A DNA stretch of 64,000 nucleotides from Xanthobacter sp. YC-JY1 (GTDB lineage Bacteria > Pseudomonadota > Alphaproteobacteria > Rhizobiales > Xanthobacteraceae): assembly GCF_021730305.1 (NCBI RefSeq), contig NZ_CP032674.1:531001-595000 (forward strand), given 5' to 3'. Shown in pieces: positions 9,471 through 17,437 of the stretch (within the stretch, counting starts at the first letter, position 1; each line of letters starts with the position of its first letter). The notes beneath the pieces are model-generated. The model was given only the letters and a program-made list of their open reading frames with translations. It was not told the origin of the DNA and did not search any database. The position numbers and the translations under genes are program-made.

Positions 9471-10118
9471 GTGATCCTTCCCCGTCCGTTCCGCTCCACC
9501 TCCTTCCGCGCCAGCCCGTTCCTGGCGATCGCCGCGCTGCTCGCGGCGACGCCGTTCGCCGTGCTGTTCTCCGAGGATACGGGCGCCGTCACCGTGGCGC
9601 AGACCCAGCAGGCGCCCGCCCAGAACCGCACCGCCCAGAGCCAGCCGGCCGCGCCCGCCGCGCCCGCCGGCCCGGTGAAGACGGAGACCCAGTCGTTCGA
9701 CAATTGGGTGCTCACCTGCCAGGAGCTGCCCCCGGCGGCCGGCGCCAAGACCGGCAAGAAGACCTGCTTCGGCGTCCTACGCATCACCGACAATCAGTCG
9801 AAGCGCGTGGTCGTGGTGTGGAAGATCGGCCGCGACGGCAAGGACGTGCCGACCATCGCCATCACCACCCCCACCGGCGTGCTGGTGCGCGACGGCGTGG
9901 ACCTCGTGCTCGGCCAGAACACCCGCAAGCTCGCCTACCAGTGGTGCAATGGCACCGAGTGCGAGGCGAGCATTGCCTACGACGCGGCGCTCGCCAAGGA
10001 ACTGTCCGCGGCCAAGGAGGCCACCATCGCCTTCCGCCTGCAGGACGGCCGGCAGGTGAACGTGAAGGTGGGCGTCACCGGCGTGGACAAGGTGCTGACC
10101 GGGCTGGCCAAGAGCTGA
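9471..10118 (+). CDS. Invasion-associated locus B (IalB) family protein
   Basis: Exported protein of 215 residues. A signal peptide (core FLAIAALLAATPFAVLF) is followed by a Gln/Ala/Pro-rich linker to about residue 65, then the IalB domain: QSFDNWVLTCQ, TCFGVLRI, NGTECEAS and a C-terminal basic tail. Conserved cysteines near residues 83 and 102 and the CNGTEC pair suggest disulfides in the periplasm. The GTG start is set by GGAGG at 9460-9464, six bases upstream; an apparent longer frame on the same strand is a shadow. IalB proteins aid erythrocyte invasion in Bartonella but are common in free-living alphaproteobacteria, where their role is unclear. Confidence 0.85.
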   Translation: MILPRPFRSTSFRASPFLAIAALLAATPFAVLFSEDTGAVTVAQTQQAPAQNRTAQSQPAAPAAPAGPVKTETQSFDNWVLTCQELPPAAGAKTGKKTCFGVLRITDNQSKRVVVVWKIGRDGKDVPTIAITTPTGVLVRDGVDLVLGQNTRKLAYQWCNGTECEASIAYDAALAKELSAAKEATIAFRLQDGRQVNVKVGVTGVDKVLTGLAKS

Positions 10119-10282
10119 GGTTCGGCCGGCTCCTGCCGCCCCCGCATTCCGCGCGCATCCGCACCCCCGTCATCCCCCGGCGCGTCCGGGGGATCCACCG
10201 CGCCGCTCATCCGCTGCCTCGGGCGATGACGGCGTCGGTTCGTGTGAGGCGCGCCGAGGCGGTCGATGACCGTTCCCGGTCC

Positions 10283-10311
10283 GTTTCCCCGATTCCGTGA
10301 ATCGGAGAAAC
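10283..10311. repeat. 29-bp near-perfect inverted repeat
   Basis: A 13-base arm at 10283-10295 (GTTTCCCCGATTC) pairs with 10299-10311 at 12 of 13 positions around a 3-base loop. It lies between the IalB-like gene and the adenosine-deaminase-like gene. No T-run follows; it may be a weak terminator, an mRNA-stabilising hairpin or an operator. Confidence 0.5.
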
Positions 10312-10357
10312 CCTCTACCCTCCCGCTCGAGTTGAGACCCGCGCCCCGGAGGCCCAG

Positions 10358-11905
10358 TTGCGTCGCCGTATCCTGATCGCCGCGTTCGTCCTGATCGCGG
10401 CTTTTGTCGCCATCCGGGCCGCAGTCGTCGCCAGCCATCTGCCCGAGGCGCTCACCGCCGCGCATTTCGAGGCGCTGCGGCCGGAGCCGAACCGCCAGCG
10501 CGCCTTCCTGCACCGCATGCCCAAGGGCGGCGACCTGCACACCCACCTCTCCGGCGCGGTTTATGCCGAGCGGTTGATCGCCTGGGCCATCAAGGATGGC
10601 CTGTGCCTCGATCCCGTGGCCATGAACATCCTCTCCCCGCCCGCCGATGCGAGCGCCGAGAAGCCGTGCGGCGCCGATCCGAAGATCGTCCCCATCGCCG
10701 ACGCGGTGGCCGGCTGGCGCGGCCAGACCACCTTCGACCTCTTGGTGGATGCCCTCTCCTTGCGCTGGTTCCTGCCCACCCCGGCGGTGCCCTCGGGCCA
10801 CGACCAGTTCTTCGCCTCCTTCTCCAAGTTCAACCCCGCCGCCGGCGGCCCGGACTGGACGCGCACCATGGAGCGCACCGCCGAGATGACGGTGGACCAG
10901 CTGCGCCAGTACCGCGCGGACAACGTGCAATATGCCGAGCTGATGGTGACGCTGCTCGAGGGCGAGGACCGCCGCCGCCTCGGCCAGGCCATCGGTGCCG
11001 AGCGCGATCCCAAGGCCATGCTGGCGGCGCTGGAGGCGGCCGGCATGGCCGAGGTGGTCCGCCGCCGGGTGGAGGACATCAAGGCCCTCGTCGCCCGGGT
11101 GGAGGCGCTGCGCGGCTGCGCGGCGGACGCCACCCGACCCGGCTGCGGGGTGGATTTCCGCTATATCGCGCAGGTGAACCGCAACGGCGCGCCGGCCGAG
11201 GTGTTCGCCCAGACGGCGGTGTCGGCGGCGCTGGTGCGGGCGTTGCCGGACATCGTGGCCGGCTTCAACTATGTCGGCCCGGAGGACTACCGCACGGCCC
11301 GGCAGGATTACCGCACCCACATGCAGTGGATCGGCTTCCTCGCGGGCAAGGATGTGCCGGTGGCGCTCCATGCGGGCGAGCTGTGGCTCGGGCTGGTGCC
11401 GCCGTCCGACCTCGACTTCCACATCCGCGATGCGGTGGAGACGGCGGGCGCGCGGCGCATCGGCCATGGCACCGCCATCGGCTTCGAGCGCGACATGGAT
11501 GGGCTGCTGGCGGAGCTGAAGGCGCGCGGCGTCGCCATCGAGATCGCGCTCACCTCGTCCGACGTGATCCTCGGCGTGCGCGACCGCCGCCACCCCATCC
11601 GCACCTATCTCTCGGCCGGGGTACCGGTGACGCTGGCCACCGACGATGCGGGCGTCTCGCGCATCGACCTCACCAACGAATATGTGCGCGCCGCGCAGGA
11701 CCACGGCCTCGGCTATCGCCGGCTGAAGGGCTTCGCGCACACCGCCATCGAAAAGGCCTTCCTGTCGCCGCCGGAAAAGGCCCGCCAGCAATCCCGCCTC
11801 GATGCCGCCTTCACCGCCTTCGAGCGCGAGGTCTCCGACGCCCTCCCCCTCGGCACCCGCATCGCCGCCTTCTTCCGCGCGCTGGTGGGCGTGCAGGGGC
11901 GTTGA
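10358..11905 (+). CDS. Adenosine deaminase-like metal hydrolase, membrane-anchored or exported
   Basis: The 515-residue protein has the adenosine/AMP deaminase signatures: HTHLSG (His61, His63), HAGE (His338, Glu341), GHG (His370) and TDD (Asp429, Asp430). These are the zinc and catalytic residues that deaminate adenosine to inosine. A hydrophobic segment at residues 5-25 (ILIAAFVLIAAFVAIRAAVV) indicates a membrane anchor or uncleaved signal, so the domain is probably periplasmic. The distance from HTH to HAGE (277 residues) is about 75 longer than in cytosolic enzymes and recalls the ADGF/CECR1 type. The TTG start is chosen because GGAGG lies five bases upstream. It is convergent with the radical-SAM gene. 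The true substrate may be a different adenosine-like nucleoside. Confidence 0.83.
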   Translation: MRRRILIAAFVLIAAFVAIRAAVVASHLPEALTAAHFEALRPEPNRQRAFLHRMPKGGDLHTHLSGAVYAERLIAWAIKDGLCLDPVAMNILSPPADASAEKPCGADPKIVPIADAVAGWRGQTTFDLLVDALSLRWFLPTPAVPSGHDQFFASFSKFNPAAGGPDWTRTMERTAEMTVDQLRQYRADNVQYAELMVTLLEGEDRRRLGQAIGAERDPKAMLAALEAAGMAEVVRRRVEDIKALVARVEALRGCAADATRPGCGVDFRYIAQVNRNGAPAEVFAQTAVSAALVRALPDIVAGFNYVGPEDYRTARQDYRTHMQWIGFLAGKDVPVALHAGELWLGLVPPSDLDFHIRDAVETAGARRIGHGTAIGFERDMDGLLAELKARGVAIEIALTSSDVILGVRDRRHPIRTYLSAGVPVTLATDDAGVSRIDLTNEYVRAAQDHGLGYRRLKGFAHTAIEKAFLSPPEKARQQSRLDAAFTAFEREVSDALPLGTRIAAFFRALVGVQGR

Positions 11906-11915
11906 AGGCGAGGAA

Positions 11916-13439
11916 TCAGGCGGGCTCGCGCGCTTCCGCCGGCCTGCGGGGCGATGGCGCCATCGCATATTCCTCCCGGTCCTGCGGCGGCCCCCACATA
12001 TCCGCGACCGTCGCGCCGGTGTCGCGCGAGGGACGGCGCAGGAAGCCGAGGATCTCGTGCGGCCACACCCGCCGTCCGATCTGCGCATACCAGCGCATGG
12101 CATGGCGCAGGCGCGCGTCGCGCTCCAGATAGGTGCGCCGGAGCGCCTTGGGCCGCAGTTGCAGCACCGCCTCGGTGAACTTGACCCAGGCGAGCGTCCG
12201 CCACGCCGGCATGTGGCGCGTGGCGAGCGCCTGGTGCTTGTAGTCCCAGCGCTGGCGATCGGCCTCGATCACCCGCCGGCTGGCGGCGAGCTGGTAGTAG
12301 GGCGTCCAGCGATGCGGCGTCACGTACAGCATCTGGATCTGGTCCGGATCGTGGGCGAGAAGGCGCCGGAGGCCGCGCCAGTGGTCGCGGTCGGTCTCCT
12401 CCTCGAAGCCCACCACCCAGGTGGCCATGGAGAGGATGGAATGGCGGCGCAGCAGGCGGATCGCCTCCCGGTCGGTATCGACGCCGCCGCCCTTGCGGAT
12501 GAGGGCGAGGGTGGCCGCATCCGTATTCTCCAGCCCGAGCAGGAAGCGCACCCAGCCGGCCTTGCGGTAGAGGGGAAGGATATCCGCGTCGCGCACGATG
12601 TCGTCGGCGCGGGTGGAGCCGACGAGGATGAGGTCCACATCCTCCGCGATCAGCGCCTCCAGAAACGCGCGCCAGGCCTTGCGCGACGAGGTGGGGTTCT
12701 CGTCGGCGAAGTTGATGACCCGGACGCCCTGCTCGCGGTGGAGCCGCGCCAGTTCCTTGGCGAACAGCACGGGATCGCGGTGGCGCCAACGGCTCCAGAA
12801 GCCGCGCTGGCCGCAATAGGTGCAGGGATGCGGGCAGCCACGGGAGAACTGGACCACCACCGCCCGGAGCCCGCCCCAGTAGGAATAGCGGGCGTGATCG
12901 ATCAGCTCCCAGCCGACGCGGTAGGCATCGAGATTCTGGATCATCGGCGCGGGCGGGGTGGCGTGCGGGCCGGCGGCGTCGCGAAAGGCGATGCCGGGGA
13001 TGTCGGCGAGCGGCGTGCCGGATGCCAGGGCCGCCATGAGGCGCCGGGCGGTCTCCTCGCCCTCGCCCCGGACGATGGCCGTCACATGGGGTTCGGCGGC
13101 GAGGATGTCGCGCCAGTGATAGGTGGGGAACACCCCGCCATAGACGATGAAGGCTTCGGGCAGCGCCTGCGCGATGCCGGCCGCCACGGCCGCGATCACC
13201 GGATGGCCGGAGGTGGAGCCGGAATGGCCGAACAGCACCGCATCCGGCTGGAAGGCCGCCGCCGCCGCGACGAGCTCGGCCGCCGTCATCGGCTTCAGCT
13301 CGCCGTCCACGAGGCGCACCGCGTGCCCGTCATCGATGAGCGGGCCGCCGATGGCGAGGAGGCCCAGCGGCGGCAGGTGATCGTCGGGGATGCGGCTGCC
13401 GATGGAGGGGTGCGGCACGTTGATCAGCAGGATGCGCAC
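11916..13439 (-). CDS. B12-binding-domain radical SAM protein, BchE-like
   Basis: 507 residues. An N-terminal Rossmann-like cobalamin-binding domain (about 1-140; starts MRILLINVPHPS, with GHSGSTSGH and YGGVFPT) precedes a radical SAM domain whose 4Fe-4S cluster site is C202-PHP-C206-TY-C209. The segment VVVQFSRGCPHPCTYCGQ and the following FWSRWRHRDP resemble the anaerobic Mg-protoporphyrin monomethyl ester cyclase BchE and related class B enzymes. No other bacteriochlorophyll gene is present and the protein is shorter than BchE, so photosynthesis should not be inferred. It is divergent from a SABATH-like methyltransferase with 124 bp between starts. Substrate unknown; methylation, cyclisation or ring rearrangement are all precedented in the family. 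Confidence 0.85.
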   Translation of the reverse strand: MRILLINVPHPSIGSRIPDDHLPPLGLLAIGGPLIDDGHAVRLVDGELKPMTAAELVAAAAAFQPDAVLFGHSGSTSGHPVIAAVAAGIAQALPEAFIVYGGVFPTYHWRDILAAEPHVTAIVRGEGEETARRLMAALASGTPLADIPGIAFRDAAGPHATPPAPMIQNLDAYRVGWELIDHARYSYWGGLRAVVVQFSRGCPHPCTYCGQRGFWSRWRHRDPVLFAKELARLHREQGVRVINFADENPTSSRKAWRAFLEALIAEDVDLILVGSTRADDIVRDADILPLYRKAGWVRFLLGLENTDAATLALIRKGGGVDTDREAIRLLRRHSILSMATWVVGFEEETDRDHWRGLRRLLAHDPDQIQMLYVTPHRWTPYYQLAASRRVIEADRQRWDYKHQALATRHMPAWRTLAWVKFTEAVLQLRPKALRRTYLERDARLRHAMRWYAQIGRRVWPHEILGFLRRPSRDTGATVADMWGPPQDREEYAMAPSPRRPAEAREPA

Positions 13440-13563
13440 GGGACCTTGCTTCCTCCGCCCCGGGATGGCCGTGGCCCGTGTCGCCGCGGCCTGCCTTCCA
13501 ATGGGTCAATGCTTACCGCGTCCCCCTCGGATGTGCCATCCTCCGCCGGACGGGAGATCCAGG

Positions 13564-14640
13564 ATGGCCGGGGATGACGAGCGGGCGACGGGCCCGGCGC
13601 CCATGCAGGGGGGTGGGTTCTACAATGATCATGCCCAGCATCAGGCGCAGGGCGGCGCCCATGGGCTGCCGCTGATCGACCGGGCGTTCGAGGGGATGGT
13701 GCTGCACGGCCCCGTCACGCTGGCCGATTATGGCAGCGCCACGGGGCGCAATTCGCTGGCGCCCATGGGGCTCGCGCTCGGCCATGTGCGCCGGCAGCTG
13801 GGGCCGGACGTTCCGGTGAGCGTCGTCCACACCGACCAGCCGGGCAATGATTTCTCCGGCCTGTTCCAGCTGCTGCGGGACGATCCCGAAAGCTATCTCC
13901 GGCGTGACGGCCGGGTCTTCGCCTCCGCCGTGGGGCGCACCTTCCATGAGCAGGTGCTGCCGGATGCCAGCGTGGATTTCGGCTGGTGCTCGTTCGCCGC
14001 CCACTGGATGAGCCATGCGCCGGTGATGCCGGCCGGCCATGTGTGGCCGCGCCAGACGGCGCCGGAGGTGCGCGCTGCCTTCGCCGCGCAGGCGGCGGCG
14101 GACTGGCGGGCCTTCCTCGCCGCCCGTGCGCGGGAGCTGAAGCCGGGCGGCGCCCTCGTGGTGGTGCAGCCGAGCCTGCCGGAGGCGGAGCCCACCACCT
14201 TCCCCGTGCTGATGGCCTGGGTGGAGGCGGAGCTGGACGCTCTGGCCCTCGGCGGCGTCCTCACGCCCGACGAGCGCGGGCGGATGACCATCCTCGTCTT
14301 CGAGCGCACCGCCGCCGATGCCCGCATTCCGTTCGCCGACGGGGCGTTCGCGGGGCTGACGCTGGTGGTCGAGGAGGCGCGGGAGATGCCGGACCCGTTC
14401 TGGCCGGCCTATGGGTTGGATGGCGATGCGGCGGCGCTGGCGGACAAGCATCTCGGCTTCTTCCGCGCGCCGTTCCTGCCCTCGCTGCTGGCGGCGCTCG
14501 ATGCCGGCCGCGATGCCGGCTTCCGCGAGGCGTTCACGGGGCGGTTGATGGAGGCGCTGGGCCGCCGCATGCGCGCGGCGCCGCAGCCGCTGCTCTCCCC
14601 CATGGTGATCCTCACCACTCTGTACCGGAAGGCGGGGTAG
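13564..14640 (+). CDS. SABATH-type SAM-dependent carboxyl methyltransferase
   Basis: 358 residues with the landmark segments of SABATH methyltransferases (salicylate, benzoate and jasmonate carboxyl methyltransferases): GGGFYNDHAQHQAQ near the N-terminus, LADYGSATGRNSL (SAM-binding loop), TDQPGNDFSGLFQLL, and FHEQVLPDASVDFGWCS followed by AAHWMSHAP. This is far better conserved than a generic class I methyltransferase match. The start at 13564 follows GGGAG by seven bases; a longer frame from 13390 would run over the divergent gene's promoter. The expected reaction is methyl-ester formation on a small carboxylic acid in the cytoplasm. It is the divergent partner of the BchE-like gene. Confidence 0.78.
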   Translation: MAGDDERATGPAPMQGGGFYNDHAQHQAQGGAHGLPLIDRAFEGMVLHGPVTLADYGSATGRNSLAPMGLALGHVRRQLGPDVPVSVVHTDQPGNDFSGLFQLLRDDPESYLRRDGRVFASAVGRTFHEQVLPDASVDFGWCSFAAHWMSHAPVMPAGHVWPRQTAPEVRAAFAAQAAADWRAFLAARARELKPGGALVVVQPSLPEAEPTTFPVLMAWVEAELDALALGGVLTPDERGRMTILVFERTAADARIPFADGAFAGLTLVVEEAREMPDPFWPAYGLDGDAAALADKHLGFFRAPFLPSLLAALDAGRDAGFREAFTGRLMEALGRRMRAAPQPLLSPMVILTTLYRKAG

Positions 14641-14650
14641 GGGCGCGCTG

Positions 14651-17365
14651 TCAGGCCAGCGGGGAAAAGCGCCGCGCCAGCGCCACCGGCACGCCGGCGC
14701 CGGCGCGGGCGAGCGCCGCGGCCTCGGCGATGGGGAGGGGCCGGCCGAGCAGGAAGCCCTGCGCCTCGGCGCAAGAGGTGCGGGCGAGCAGCGCCCACTG
14801 CTCCTCGGTCTCGATGCCCTCGGCGACGGTGGCGATGCCGAGCCGGCCGGTGAGCACGGTGACGGCCTCGATGATGGCGGCGCTGGCGGAGCCCTCGGTG
14901 GCATCCAGCACGAAGGAGCGGTCGATCTTGATCTTGTCGATGGGCAGCAGGCGCAGCCGGCTGAGGCTGGAATAGCCGGTGCCGAAATCGTCGAGCACGA
15001 TCCTCACCCCCAGGTCGCGCAGGCGCTGGAGCACGGCGAGGCTGGTCTGCTCGCTCTCGAACAGGGCGGTCTCGGTGATCTCGCATTCGAGCCGCTCGGG
15101 CGGCAGTCCGCTGTCGCGCAGCGCCGCCTCCACCGTGCCGATGATGTCGCCGAAGGCGAGCTGCACCGGCGAGAGATTCACCGCCACCTTCAGATCGCCG
15201 GGGAGCGCGGCGATGTCGGCCACCGCCTGCCGCATGGCGAACGCGCCGATCTCCACGATGCTGCGGGAATCCTCGGTCAGCGGAACGAAGATGGAGGGGT
15301 CGACGAGGCCGCGGCGCGGGTGGTTCCAGCGCAGCAGCGCCTCGAACCCGGTGAGCGCGCCGGTCACCACCGAGAAGATCGGCTGGTAGGCGAGCTCGAA
15401 CTGGTCCTGCGCCAGCGCCTGCCGGAGGTCCTGCTCCATCTCCAGCCGGGCGCGCAGATGGACGTCCATCTCCGGCTCGAACACGCACAGGGTGCCGCGA
15501 CCCCACGCCTTGGCGCGGTAGAGCGCGAGGTCGGCCTGCTTGAGCAGGGTGTCGGCGTCGGTCCACGCCGCCTCGGCCACCGCGATGCCGACGCTGACGC
15601 TGACGGAGATGGTATGGCCGAGGGCCGAATAGGGCTCCCCGAGCAGGGCGATGATGCGCCCGGCCAGCTCGGTGGCCGCCTCCGGCTGCTGCGGCCCGAT
15701 GCTGATGATGGCGAACTCGTCGCCGCTGAGGCGCGCCACCGCGCCGGGGGCCTGGACGCAATTGGTGAGGCGGGCGGCCACCGTCCGCAGCAGGGCGTCG
15801 CCCACCGGATGGCCGAGGGTGTCGTTGACGTCCTTGAAGCGGTCGAGGTCGAGATAGAGCAGGGCCATCTTCTCGCCCAGCTCGGCGGCCTGGTGGAGCG
15901 ACTTGCCGATGCGCTCGCGGAACACCACCCGGTTGGGCAGGCCGGTGAGGTCGTCGTGGTGGGCGAGGAAGCGGATGCGCCCCTCGCGCTCGATCAGCAC
16001 CATGTTCTGGCGCTGCGCCTCGGCGGCGGCCTCATTGGCGCGCAGGTTCGCCTCGGCCAGCTCCGCCTGCACCGCCTTGAGCGCGGTGATGTCGGTGCGG
16101 ATCCCGACCACGCCGCCGTCCGCGGTGGCCCGGTCGGTCATCAGCACCCAGCGCCCGGTGGACAATTGTCGCTCGACGGGACTGTTTTCGGGACGATGCC
16201 AGCGCTCCCTTTCCGCGACGGCCTCTTCGGTCACCGGGCCGGCGAACGGAAGTTGTCGCGCCTTGGCGCTTGCCCGCATGATGTCCTTGAAGCGGGCACC
16301 CGGGATGAGAAAAGGCGCGGTGATGGCGAACAGTTCGCGGTAGCGCTGGTTGCAGGCGACGAGCCGGTCGTCTCCGTCCCACAGGGCGAAGCCATCGGAC
16401 ATGGCCTCCACCGCATTGGCGAGCACGGCCGTGGCGCGGGCCCGCTCGGAATCCACCTTCTCGCGCTGGCGCAGGGCGATGAGCAGGGCGCCGGCGAAGG
16501 CCGTCACCAGCGCCGCGCCGATGGCCGCCGCCGCGACCATCCGGTCCCGGTCGAGCCGCCAGGGGGCCAGCACGTCGTCAAGCTTGGTGGTCAGCACAAC
16601 GCGCAGGTCGCCGGGCAACGAGGCGCGCACCACGGCGAGTTCCGGCTCTCCCCTGTCGCCGGTGGTGACGAAGGCCTTGCCGTCGGGCGGGCGCGTTCCC
16701 AGTGCACCGTGCCGCCACTCGCCGATTGCCAATTCGTCATGGGGGAAGGAGGCCATCAACTGGCCGTTGGGTCGTTCGATGCGGATGCGTATTTCCGGGG
16801 CAAGACCGGTCTCTGCCAGGATCTTCATGAGGGCGAGGATCGGGACGTCGGCGACGGCGACCACGCCGCCCCATCCGGGGACGGCCCGGACGGCATAGAG
16901 CGACCAGTCGCCGTTCACCGGACTCTGCACCGGCCCGAGCATGGCGGTGGGCTCCAGCCCGGTAAGCCCCGCGGCGAGGGGCAGCGAGCGCAGCACACCC
17001 CGGGGGCGCGCGGAGGCGATGATGGCGCCATCGGGGGCGACCAGCATCAGGTCGCGGAAAGCGATGGTCTGCAAGTTGAGGCCGCGCAGTAGTTCGTTGG
17101 CGCCCAGTGAGGCGGGGGCCACGCCGGCCGCGGCGAACAGCGGGCGTATGGTGGCAAGCGCGCTGTGGACCTGCAGCAATTGCCGGTTAAGCGCACTCTC
17201 CACACCCTGCGCCGAGCGCTCGATATTGGTTTCGGCGGCGAGCTGCGTGGCGACGAGGCTCCGATCGGCGAGCAACGCCGTCCCGATAGCCAGAAGGCCC
17301 AAGATCACGATGGTCCCGGCAATGACGGAGAGCTTGAGGCGGTGCCAGATCATCGTCGGCGTCAT
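14651..17365 (-). CDS. Membrane GGDEF-EAL protein with periplasmic sensor and PAS domain
   Basis: 904 residues. An N-terminal membrane helix (about 12-33), a periplasmic sensor of roughly 240 residues and a second helix (about 275-297, IGAALVTAFAGALLIAL) precede a PAS domain (EAMSDGFALWDGDDRL). The GGDEF domain follows; its active-site motif reads SGDEF near residue 547, a substitution still seen in active cyclases. The EAL domain comes last, with EALLRW near residue 673, EITET, DDFGTGYSSL and AEGIETE, which suggest an intact c-di-GMP phosphodiesterase site. It lies 72 bp downstream of a TRAP-type binding protein on the same strand and is probably cotranscribed. Net output (synthesis or breakdown of c-di-GMP) cannot be told from sequence. 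Confidence 0.92.
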   Translation of the reverse strand: MTPTMIWHRLKLSVIAGTIVILGLLAIGTALLADRSLVATQLAAETNIERSAQGVESALNRQLLQVHSALATIRPLFAAAGVAPASLGANELLRGLNLQTIAFRDLMLVAPDGAIIASARPRGVLRSLPLAAGLTGLEPTAMLGPVQSPVNGDWSLYAVRAVPGWGGVVAVADVPILALMKILAETGLAPEIRIRIERPNGQLMASFPHDELAIGEWRHGALGTRPPDGKAFVTTGDRGEPELAVVRASLPGDLRVVLTTKLDDVLAPWRLDRDRMVAAAAIGAALVTAFAGALLIALRQREKVDSERARATAVLANAVEAMSDGFALWDGDDRLVACNQRYRELFAITAPFLIPGARFKDIMRASAKARQLPFAGPVTEEAVAERERWHRPENSPVERQLSTGRWVLMTDRATADGGVVGIRTDITALKAVQAELAEANLRANEAAAEAQRQNMVLIEREGRIRFLAHHDDLTGLPNRVVFRERIGKSLHQAAELGEKMALLYLDLDRFKDVNDTLGHPVGDALLRTVAARLTNCVQAPGAVARLSGDEFAIISIGPQQPEAATELAGRIIALLGEPYSALGHTISVSVSVGIAVAEAAWTDADTLLKQADLALYRAKAWGRGTLCVFEPEMDVHLRARLEMEQDLRQALAQDQFELAYQPIFSVVTGALTGFEALLRWNHPRRGLVDPSIFVPLTEDSRSIVEIGAFAMRQAVADIAALPGDLKVAVNLSPVQLAFGDIIGTVEAALRDSGLPPERLECEITETALFESEQTSLAVLQRLRDLGVRIVLDDFGTGYSSLSRLRLLPIDKIKIDRSFVLDATEGSASAAIIEAVTVLTGRLGIATVAEGIETEEQWALLARTSCAEAQGFLLGRPLPIAEAAALARAGAGVPVALARRFSPLA

Positions 17366-17437
17366 CCGCCAGGCTCGAGGGCGCCGCGGGTAATCCTGAG
17401 GGATACCCTTCCGTCCGAACTGTCCGGCCGGCTGCGA

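Noticed and set aside
9977..12103. Long minus-strand frame over the IalB-like and deaminase genes
   Set aside because: Arg/Gly/His-rich translation without motifs. The plus strand holds two genes with intact family motifs and ribosome-binding sites.
11916..13439. BchE-like gene as evidence for anoxygenic photosynthesis
   Set aside because: No other bacteriochlorophyll, reaction-centre or carotenoid gene is near, the protein is shorter than BchE, and BchE-like radical SAM enzymes occur in many non-phototrophs.
15320..17092. 590-codon plus-strand frame opposite the GGDEF-EAL gene
   Set aside because: No recognisable domain; the opposite strand has membrane helices and PAS, GGDEF and EAL motifs in order.
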